Assembly: GCA_964585305.1 (NCBI GenBank)
Contig: CAZPDM010000071.1
Coordinates: 1-23,994, forward strand
From: CAZPDM01 sp964585305
Lineage (GTDB): Bacteria > Planctomycetota > Uabimicrobiia > Uabimicrobiales > JABWCH01
Reading direction: 5' to 3'
DNA length: 23,994 nucleotides
This document shows positions 15,107 through 22,900 of this stretch, piece after piece. The notes under the pieces were generated by a model. It worked only from the letters and a program-made list of their open reading frames with translations, had not been told where the DNA came from and ran no database searches. Position 1 is the stretch's first letter; every line of letters starts with the position of its first letter. The position numbers and the translations under genes were made by a program.

Positions 15107-16246
15107 ATGATTACGCTAGAAGTACAACAATTTGTTTATCCACAGGCCCAACCAGTAACAATATCTTTTCATACATGGCAACAACGCGAAAGCTGGATCA
15201 TAAAATTAAATTATAAAAACTGGCAAGGACTTGGCGAAGCTTCTCCATTTAAACCAATTACAGGAGATTCTAGCGAAGATATAATTCGTCAAATTCATAT
15301 AGTATCCTATCTTCCTTTAGAACCGATCTATGATGATTTTGAACAAATGCATAATTATCTTGAACATACCATTACTTCGCCATCTTTAATTGCAGCTATA
15401 GATATGGCTTACCACGATTTGGTTGCTCAAATACAAAAAATTCCTGTCTATCAACTTTATACAAAAACACCCAGCACCGCTCCCAATTCTATTACAATTT
15501 TTTTACAAGAGTCGCTAGAAGCTACTCAGAATGAAGCCCGCCGTATTTATAAAAATTTTCCTGATGTGCCTATTATTAAAATAAAACTTAAGGGTAATGA
15601 TGAAGATATTGCACGTACTAAAGTAATTAGCGAAGTATTTCCTCCTACTATGCAATATATCCTTGATGCTAATCAAGGATTTCCTGATCCACAAACTGCG
15701 GTTAGAATTCTTAAAGAAATTTCTAATATACTTCCTAAAATCTTGCTTATTGAAGAACCTTGTGCCAAAGGCAAACTAGATGATATGCGATATGTAAAAG
15801 AAAATCTTCAAACAATGATGGTGTTTGCTGATGAATCCGCAGCAACTTTTGACGATGCTCAAAAAGTTATTGCTGCAAAATGTGCTCATGGCATAAATAT
15901 TAAATTACAAAAAGCTGGCGGCATTTGGCCAGGAAGAAAAATTGCGAAACTTTGCGAAAAAAATAATATTAAAATTATGGTTGGAGCAATGATCGAAGGA
16001 ACGCTTGGAATGACAGGCGACGCTCATTTCGCTGCTACTTGCCACGATCTTGTATTGACAGATCTGGATACAGATTTTGATATCCCACAAATTTTTCAAG
16101 GCGGAGCAATATATCAAAATGGGCAGCGTATTACTAATTCTAAACCTGGGTTAGGGATTAGCTTAGATTTAGAAAAAATTGGGCAAGCAATTACACAAAA
16201 CCAATTGATAATCATTCAACCAACAATAAAAGGAAGCTTTTTTTAA
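15107..16246 (+). CDS. Enolase-superfamily dipeptide epimerase (L-Ala-D/L-Glu epimerase-like)
   Basis: A 379-residue muconate lactonising subgroup enzyme. The N-terminal capping domain (1-~120) includes GEASPFKP. The barrel shows the KxK catalytic pair in IIKIKLKG (K158, K160). Metal ligands are D187 (LDANQG), E216 (IEEP) and D242 (ADES), and the opposite catalytic lysine is K266 (NIKLQKAGG). A DLDTDF motif near the C-terminus resembles the DxD that holds the dipeptide amino group in Ala-Glu epimerases. By family knowledge it would epimerise L-Ala-D-Glu or related dipeptides during peptidoglycan recycling. Other dipeptide specificities, or o-succinylbenzoate synthase activity, are possible but less likely given DxD. 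ATG 15107 follows AGGAA. Confidence 0.86.
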   Translation: MITLEVQQFVYPQAQPVTISFHTWQQRESWIIKLNYKNWQGLGEASPFKPITGDSSEDIIRQIHIVSYLPLEPIYDDFEQMHNYLEHTITSPSLIAAIDMAYHDLVAQIQKIPVYQLYTKTPSTAPNSITIFLQESLEATQNEARRIYKNFPDVPIIKIKLKGNDEDIARTKVISEVFPPTMQYILDANQGFPDPQTAVRILKEISNILPKILLIEEPCAKGKLDDMRYVKENLQTMMVFADESAATFDDAQKVIAAKCAHGINIKLQKAGGIWPGRKIAKLCEKNNIKIMVGAMIEGTLGMTGDAHFAATCHDLVLTDLDTDFDIPQIFQGGAIYQNGQRITNSKPGLGISLDLEKIGQAITQNQLIIIQPTIKGSFF

Positions 16247-16251
16247 GCCTT

Positions 16252-16285
16252 AAAAAGCTGCATTGTTAATGCAGCTTTTATTTTT
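16252..16285 (+). terminator. Terminator after the epimerase gene
   Basis: A perfect 12-bp stem AAAAGCTGCATT (16253-16264) / AATGCAGCTTTT (16268-16279), then ATTTTT. Confidence 0.8.
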
Positions 16286-16330
16286 AAAAATAATAATTTT
16301 AAAAAGCTTTTTCTAATAAAAGGAACCATT

Positions 16331-16825
16331 ATGAATAAATATATAAAAGCTTACGAAAAATTTCTAGGAAGCGGCCCAATTGTCTTTTTTATCTGTGTAG
16401 GTTTATTTGGTGTGGCTTTTTGGCTGGATGACAAAATTACATATAATCCTATTAACATCCATTATATTACAAGATATATAATTTTAGGAATTAGCATTAT
16501 TTTGACAATTCTTGCTGTAATTTGGGCCATTTATTCTTTGCCTATTTTACAACGTGGTTGTCATGTCTGTACAACAGGAGCATTCCACTGGGTTCGCCAT
16601 CCTCTTTACGCTTCTTTTTTATCAATTTTTATTCCAGGTTTCGCAATTTTTATGAATCACTGGATATATTTTCTGTGGGTATTTTTAGTCCATTTACTAT
16701 GTCATATTATCATTCTCTACGAAGAATTTTTAATGAAAAAAAAATTTGGACAAGAATATATAGACTATTGCATCCGTACAGGACGATTTTTCCCTCGCTT
16801 AAATTCTTTTCTTTCCCAAAAATAA
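16331..16825 (+). CDS. ICMT/PEMT-family integral membrane methyltransferase
   Basis: A 164-residue membrane protein with about four hydrophobic segments (~16-32, 47-68, 89-108, 112-130). The C-terminal half has the family signature: GAFHWVRHPLYASFL, a hydrophobic hairpin, then EEFLMKKKFGQEYIDYC and RFFPR. The RHP and EE residues bind S-adenosylmethionine in isoprenylcysteine carboxyl methyltransferases. Bacterial homologues methylate lipids or isoprenoid-linked groups, so the substrate is open. ATG 16331 follows AAAGGAAC. It has its own unit between two terminators. It lies near hpnH, but a role in hopanoids is only speculative. Confidence 0.85.
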   Translation: MNKYIKAYEKFLGSGPIVFFICVGLFGVAFWLDDKITYNPINIHYITRYIILGISIILTILAVIWAIYSLPILQRGCHVCTTGAFHWVRHPLYASFLSIFIPGFAIFMNHWIYFLWVFLVHLLCHIIILYEEFLMKKKFGQEYIDYCIRTGRFFPRLNSFLSQK

Positions 16826-16862
16826 AAAAAAGACATGTAGCATTTGCTACACGTCTTTTTTT
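16823..16862. terminator. Bidirectional terminator between convergent genes
   Basis: GACATGTAGCA (16832-16842) pairs with TGCTACACGTC (16845-16855) with one A-C mismatch. Flanking A and T runs make it active on both strands, closing the methyltransferase and GAPDH-PGK genes. Confidence 0.8.
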
Positions 16863-16868
16863 AGTTAA

Positions 16869-19136
16869 CTACTTGTTTTGCAAAATTTCAACAGCAGGAA
16901 GTTTCTTACCAGCAAACATTTCCAAAGAAACGCCACCGCCAGTAGAAATATGGGTTACTTTATCAGCAAAGCCAAGTTGTTCTATAGCAGAAGCAGTATC
17001 TCCGCCACCAATAATACTGGTGCATTTTGCTTCAGCTACTACACGCGCTACGCCTAAAGTACCTTTTGCAAATGGAGCTTTTTCAAAAATTCCCATCGGT
17101 CCATTCCAAATAATTGTCTTGGCACCTTGGAGCTTACTTGCAAACAATTCAACGCTCTTTGGCCCAATATCAACACCAATCAAACCTTCTGGAATTTTGT
17201 CAGCATCTACAAGAATAACTTCAGCGTCTTCTTTAATCTCTTTAACAGCAACAGCATCTACGGGCAGAATAATTTCTGTCTTGCCATTGCCCATATAGGA
17301 AAGGACTTTTTCAAAGTGTTCTTTTTCACAAAGAGATTTACCAATGCTACCGCCTTTAGCTTTAATAAAGGTGAAAGCCATTGCACCACCAATGATGATG
17401 GCATCTACTTTTCCAATGAGATTTTCAATTACTGGAATTTTGTCTTTAATCTTGGCACCGCCAAGAACAGCAATATAAGGTTTTTGAGGATTTGCTAAAG
17501 TTCCGCCAATAATTTTCATTTCTTTTTCTACGAGGAAGCCCATTACACCTGGAACATATTTGCTGATTCCCCAAGTAGAACCATGTCGTCGATGTGCAGT
17601 ACCAAAAGCATCCATGACAAATAATTCAGCACCAGTAACGTCCACAAGTTTTTTGCCGAATTCTTCAGGGTTTTTGCTTTCTTCAGGATAGTAACGAACA
17701 TTTTCTAATAAGGCAACTTCGCCGTCTTGAAGATTACGTAATTCTTTACGCAATAAATATCCTACACAATCTTCATACCATTTGACAGGTTTGCCAAGCA
17801 GTTCTTCTAATCGTTTGGCTACTGGTGCCATGGTATACTTTTCTTTGTTAGCAGGATCTTCATCAGGTCTTCCAAGGTGAGAAGTGAGAACAACTTTTGC
17901 CCCATGTTCAACCAAATGCTTAATGGTAGGCAAAGCCTCACGAATGCGACGATCGTCTTTAATATTTCCAGCTTCATCTTGTGGAACATTAAAATCACAA
18001 CGAACGAGAACTTTTTTGCCTTTGACATCAACATCAGCAACAGTCTTTTTCACAAAAGTTTCTTCGACTTGTGCTTTTGCATTAGCCATATACATAAGCA
18101 AATCAATACAACGTAGAGAATAACCCCATTCATTATCGTACCAGGAAACAACTTTAAAGAATCTCTTTTCATCTTTCAAGTTATTTTCTAAAGTAGCTTT
18201 GGAATCATAAATAGAAGAGCGATAATCATGGATAAAATCTGTAGAAACTAAATCTTCGGTAGCATATCCTAAGATACCTTTAAGATAAGTTTCGGATGCT
18301 TTTTTCATCAACGCATCAATTTCTTTGATGCTAGTATCACGACAAGCACGGAAAGTCAAATCCACGACAGAAACATCTGGAGTAGGTACGCGGAAAGACA
18401 TTCCTGTTAATTTGCCTTTTGTTTCTGGCAAAACTTCACCAACAGCTTTAGCAGCACCTGTTGTAGAAGGAATAATATTGATCGAAGCAGCACGTCCGCC
18501 GCGCCAATCTTTTTTAGATGGGCTGTCTACAGTTTTTTGGGTTGCAGTAAAAGAATGAATAGTAGTCATCAAACCAGTTTCAATTCCAATACCTTCTTTT
18601 AGAATGACATACACAACTGGAGCTAAGCAGTTAGTTGTGCAAGAAGCATTGGAGACAATATGATTTTTGTTTGGATTGTATTCATTTTCATTAACACCCA
18701 TAACAAAAGTTTTAATATTTTCACCTTTGCCAGGAGCAGTGATAATGACTTTTTTCGCGCCAGCTTTTAAATGTCCTTGAGCTTTCAATTCTTCTGTAAA
18801 AAGACCTGTAGATTCTAAAACATAATCTACTCCTAAGTCTTTCCATGGTAATTGAGCAAGGTCTTTAGGTGCCATAAGGCATTTAATTTTATGACCATTA
18901 ACAACTAAAATGTCATCTTCAGTCAATTCTGGCTTGCTTTTTTCTGAATGGACTTCGCCTTTGAATTTACCATGAACAGAATCATATTTAAACTGATATG
19001 CAAAATATTTGGCATCAGTACTAATATCTACAACAGCAACTACATTGATTTCTTTTCCTAGAACGCCTTTTTCTACCATACCACTAACAATTTGGCGTCC
19101 AATTCTTCCAAATCCGTTAATACCTACGTTGATCAT
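16869..19136 (-). CDS. gap/pgk: GAPDH-PGK fusion enzyme
   Basis: A single 755-residue frame that joins glyceraldehyde-3-phosphate dehydrogenase to phosphoglycerate kinase. Residues 1-~352 are GAPDH: Rossmann start INGFGRIGR, catalytic C166 in ASCTTNC, H194 in TTIHSFTATQ, and SWYDNEWGYS at 331-340. The DISTDAKYFAYQFKYDSVHG segment resembles the E. coli GapA/kinetoplastid type. Residues ~362-755 are PGK: VLVRCDFNVP, TSHLGRP, LLENVRYYPEE, GGAKIKDK, WNGPMGIFE and GGGDTA. The ~10-residue join (MANAKAQVEE) has no stop, and no Shine-Dalgarno precedes M350. All expected catalytic residues are present in both halves. The fusion order matches consecutive glycolytic steps that share 1,3-bisphosphoglycerate. 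ATG 19136 follows GGAGT. Confidence 0.97.
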   Translation of the reverse strand: MINVGINGFGRIGRQIVSGMVEKGVLGKEINVVAVVDISTDAKYFAYQFKYDSVHGKFKGEVHSEKSKPELTEDDILVVNGHKIKCLMAPKDLAQLPWKDLGVDYVLESTGLFTEELKAQGHLKAGAKKVIITAPGKGENIKTFVMGVNENEYNPNKNHIVSNASCTTNCLAPVVYVILKEGIGIETGLMTTIHSFTATQKTVDSPSKKDWRGGRAASINIIPSTTGAAKAVGEVLPETKGKLTGMSFRVPTPDVSVVDLTFRACRDTSIKEIDALMKKASETYLKGILGYATEDLVSTDFIHDYRSSIYDSKATLENNLKDEKRFFKVVSWYDNEWGYSLRCIDLLMYMANAKAQVEETFVKKTVADVDVKGKKVLVRCDFNVPQDEAGNIKDDRRIREALPTIKHLVEHGAKVVLTSHLGRPDEDPANKEKYTMAPVAKRLEELLGKPVKWYEDCVGYLLRKELRNLQDGEVALLENVRYYPEESKNPEEFGKKLVDVTGAELFVMDAFGTAHRRHGSTWGISKYVPGVMGFLVEKEMKIIGGTLANPQKPYIAVLGGAKIKDKIPVIENLIGKVDAIIIGGAMAFTFIKAKGGSIGKSLCEKEHFEKVLSYMGNGKTEIILPVDAVAVKEIKEDAEVILVDADKIPEGLIGVDIGPKSVELFASKLQGAKTIIWNGPMGIFEKAPFAKGTLGVARVVAEAKCTSIIGGGDTASAIEQLGFADKVTHISTGGGVSLEMFAGKKLPAVEILQNK

Positions 19137-19149
19137 TTTTTTACTCCAA

Positions 19150-19182
19150 AAAGTACTTCAATCACTAGCAATTTAGTACTTT
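19150..19182 (-). promoter_or_regulatory. Inverted repeat in the gap-pgk leader
   Basis: AAAGTACT (19150-19157) and its reverse complement AGTACTTT (19175-19182) are separated by 17 nt, between promoter and start codon. It could be an operator or an mRNA hairpin. Function is inferred. Confidence 0.35.
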
Positions 19183-19226
19183 CTATTAAAAGGAATAGAG
19201 TATTTTTAGATTTTCAATCTGAAATA

Positions 19227-19255
19227 ACTATAGCTATTTAGTCAATATTTTGCAA
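19227..19255 (-). promoter_or_regulatory. Promoter of gap-pgk
   Basis: The minus strand shows TTGCAA (19255-19250), a 17-nt spacer and TATAGT (19232-19227), about 90 nt upstream of ATG 19136. Confidence 0.55.
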
Positions 19256-19325
19256 CTTTTTTTTAAAAAAAATATAAAAATAAAATAACTCTTTGATAAA
19301 ACAAATGTTAGTAGAGAAAAAAAAT

Positions 19326-19814
19326 TTATTTTACAACTACCCAATATTGAACAACTGCTGTTTCAGCCGGATCTAATTTAGGAACAAGACATTGAATATG
19401 AGTCCATTCCTTTTCAGTAACTTCAACTAAAGTAACTTTCTTATCTATTTCTACTTTCTTTTTAGCAGGAGGCTTTACAAAAGTTAGCCCATTATCAATA
19501 CTTACTTGAAATTCTGTTGTATTTTTTGTTTGCAAGCTATTTTTTAAAAAATATGTTGTATTAGGAATTGGCCCTATAATTTGGATATTTTGTAATTGTT
19601 GTTTAGAAATATTGATATATGTAATCAAATATTCTAAAGTTTCACCTGGTCTAGCAGTTTCAACATCTTTATAGCGTAAAAGTTTTTCTTTTCCATCTGC
19701 ACCTTTTACTTTAGCAATTTTAGAAACAACCATAGAACCCTGCAACGGGCTTTGCGCCAATATACTAATACTAAAAAATAATATAAGGCAAAAAATAACG
19801 ATATTTTTGTTCAC
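19326..19814 (-). CDS. Secreted single DUF11-domain protein
   Basis: A 162-residue exported protein. The signal peptide MNKNIVIFCLILFFSISILA ends before QSPLQGS. The mature part is one DUF11-type Ig-like domain: ARPGETLEYLITYINIS is the hallmark strand pair, followed by IQIIGPIPNTTYFL and the end strand VVQYWVVVK. The start is GTG 19814, supported by AGGAGT just upstream. The C-terminal DUF11 domain of the giant protein encoded upstream shares the same layout (AKPGDTLTYTVSYVNVG and a final IQYYVKVK), so the two are probably related by duplication. It has its own promoter. DUF11 domains are structural in surface proteins; no enzyme activity is expected. Confidence 0.85.
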   Translation of the reverse strand: MNKNIVIFCLILFFSISILAQSPLQGSMVVSKIAKVKGADGKEKLLRYKDVETARPGETLEYLITYINISKQQLQNIQIIGPIPNTTYFLKNSLQTKNTTEFQVSIDNGLTFVKPPAKKKVEIDKKVTLVEVTEKEWTHIQCLVPKLDPAETAVVQYWVVVK

Positions 19815-19858
19815 AGCTTACTCCTAATTTAGTCCAAATACTTTTGAGAACTTATTTA

Positions 19859-19867
19859 AGTATACCA
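19859..19867 (-). promoter_or_regulatory. Extended -10 promoter of the DUF11 gene
   Basis: The minus strand reads TGG followed by TATACT (19864-19859), an extended -10 about 45 nt upstream of GTG 19814. No good -35 was found. Confidence 0.4.
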
Positions 19868-19918
19868 CATTTATCCAGAATATATTGCTGAAAATTTGGC
19901 AATTTGCAGAAATTTTAT

Positions 19919-19952
19919 AAAAAAAGCTCGATTGTTGTAACAATCGAGCTTT
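19919..19952 (-). terminator. Terminator of the giant repeat protein gene
   Basis: A perfect 14-bp inverted repeat AAAGCTCGATTGTT (19923-19936) / AACAATCGAGCTTT (19939-19952), with seven Ts following on the minus strand. It lies just after the stop at 19963. Confidence 0.85.
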
Positions 19953-19962
19953 AAAATTTTAA

Positions 19963-22900
19963 CTACTTCACTTTTACATAATACTGAATCTTCCCAAATG
20001 ATCCTGCAGGCATTTGCAAGCTAGAACCCATGCGAATAAAAATAACATTGTCTTCAATACTGCCTTCATCTGCATCAATAGCAGCCGATAGATAAACAAT
20101 ACTATTATCAGGTTTTTGCCATAGAATGTCTTTTCCACCGGGGTAAGCTCCAAATAATATAGTGCAATTAGCGTTAATAGGATCTGTTAGAACAATTGAA
20201 TTAACTAACGTTGTTCCAACATTAACATAACTTACTGTATAAGTCAATGTATCTCCTGGTTTAGCCGTAGTCAAATCAACAGTTTTAATTAACCGCAAAT
20301 TTGCATTACTTGTACTTACAGTTGTAAGGTCAGTATTAACTAGAGTATTATCCACAAGGCTTGGTATTGCATTTGTATATGTAAAATTAGGAGTAATTAT
20401 TACAGCATCACGAGCTTGATTAGTTGCATTGGTAGGAATATTTTCTTTTAAAATCAAGCAAACTTTTTGATTAGCAGAAAGTGCTAAAGAAGTTGCTGGT
20501 GTTAAAACTGATTCTCCTGCATCTAAAACACCATTGCAATTGGTATCATGATATAAAACATGATTCCAACCAGCAAGTTGAGGAGAAGGAATGTTAGCCG
20601 TTGAAAAACTTACTTGGCCTCCAGTTCCAGCAACAAAAGAATGTTTGTAATATTGAGTCGTTCCAGGTAAAGCAGTTTGTTGTTGATCTGAACTAAAAGT
20701 ATTGGGAGGCACATCTGCAAAATTTACATTAGTGTAAGTGTTTCCTACAACAGCCGTAAACTGTGTAGAGTCGGTATCTCGATTATAAGAACCGCCAGTA
20801 TTACCAGCACTACCACCCACAGAAACATAATTTGCAATATTCGTTTCCCAAATTTTCACTGTTGTTGCTGTCGAAGGAAGGAAAAGAAGATATAGACCAT
20901 TACGATCTGCAATTGTCTGATCATAAGTGGTCGTTCCAGCAGCATTAGTAGCTTTCATAAATACGTCTGAAATTCCTAATTCACTTCCATCTTGAACACC
21001 ATTATTTGGTGTTCCAGCCCCAATACCAGTATCTTCAAAAACTCTACCTGTTACTTTACTACCATTATACAAACCAAAGTTCAAACTAGGCATTGCTTGG
21101 CCACTTATTGTAATCGTTCGTTTCATTGCTTCATATTCAGTACCTACCCAACCAGCGGGTATTGTTGGAGTAACATCGGCTAGAGTACTATTATTATCAA
21201 TTACAATAATATACGACCCATCCGCAGTTACAGAAAATGCGTACGCACCGGTAGTTGTATTTACAGTCACTGCTTCTGTTGCAGGACCTGCTGGGGAAGA
21301 TGCTGGGAATATTTTTGCATATAAAACTAAGCCTGTTCCTGCTTCACCCACATCATATTTATAATTATGGTTCACATCTTTATAAACTATACCATATGTT
21401 GCAGCACCACCAGTACCTTGAATAGAGAATGTATAGGGATCTTCGTTACCATCACTGTTAGGAATTGTAATTGTTGCTGTTTTTAATCCTGCAGAAATAG
21501 GATTAAATCTAACAGTAAAGGTAGTAGAACCGGCTGCTGCTACAGGAGAGGCAGGTTGTGCAGTTACAGTAAATTGTGAAGCATGAGTACCACTAATTTG
21601 AACACGCGGAGAACCGTCTAATGATAATAGGTAGGTACCAATATTATTGATTGTAAAGATTCTATCAACAGTACCAATGTCAACATCTGTACTACCAAAA
21701 TCGGTATGATCGCTAAGACTTGGACTAGTATCTCCATTGACAATTTCAACACCATTACCTCGTATTTCTATTTCCGGATCAAGACCCGTACCTTGAATAG
21801 CAAAATTGTATGGGTTCTCATTTGTATCGGTGTTAGGAATAGAAATAGTTGCAGTTCGCAATCCTGTAGCAGTAGGGTTAAACCTAACAGTAAAAGTTGT
21901 CGTCCCACCATTGGCTACCAATGATGATGCGGGCATAACAGTTACAGTAAATTCAGCCGCGTGTGTACCACTAACTTGGACAAGTGGAGTTCCTGTTAAT
22001 GTTAATGTAAAGGTTCCTATATTTTTGATCGTAAATGTTCTATCTATGGTACCACTGGCAATATCTGTACTGCCAAAATCTGTATGATCACTAAGACTTG
22101 GTGTTGTGTCTCCGTCCAAAATTTCAACAGTATTACCTCTCACTTCCATTTCCGGATCTGTCCCGGTTCCCTGAATTGAGAAGTTATAGGGATCCTCATC
22201 AACATCATTAGTATCTATGGATAGTGCTGCACTCTTTAATCCTACTGTCGTTGGATCAAATCTTATTACAAACGTTGTTGTTCCGCCTGCTGCCAAAGAA
22301 GCTGGAGGTTGTGTCGTTACGGAAAAGTCAGCTGCATTTGTTCCACTTATTGTTACGTTTGATAATGTTAATGTCCCGGTTCCTAAGTTATTTATTGTAA
22401 ATGTTCGAGATACTGTTTGAGTAGTTATATCTGCACTGCCAAAGTCTGTATGATCGGCTATTGTTGGTGTCGTATCGCCATCTATAATTACAACAGTATT
22501 ACCTCTCACTTCCATTTCTGGATCTGTTCCAGTTCCCTGAATTGAGAAGTTATAAGGATCCTCATCAACATCATTAGTATCTATGGATAGTGCTGCACTC
22601 TTTAATCCTACTGTCGTTGGATCAAATCTTATTACAAACGTTGTTGTTCCGCCTGCTGCCAAAGAAGCTGGAGGTTGTGTCGTTACGGAAAAGTCAGCTG
22701 CATTTGTTCCACTTATTGTTACGTTTGATAATGTTAATGTTCCGGTTCCTAAGTTATTTATTGTAAATGTTCGAGATACTGACCCTATTGTTATATCGGT
22801 ACTTCCAAAATCTGTATGATCGGCTATTGTTGGTGTCGTATCACCATCTGCAATTACAACAGTATTACCTCTCACTTCCATTTCTGGATCTGTTCCCGTT

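Noticed and set aside
16522..17298. A 258-codon plus-strand frame overlapping the methyltransferase end and antisense to PGK
   Set aside because: It runs through a bidirectional terminator and lies opposite a clearly conserved enzyme; its composition is that of a shadow frame.
18060..18110. Possible separate start for PGK at M350 of the fusion
   Set aside because: No Shine-Dalgarno-like sequence precedes it, and no stop codon separates the two halves.
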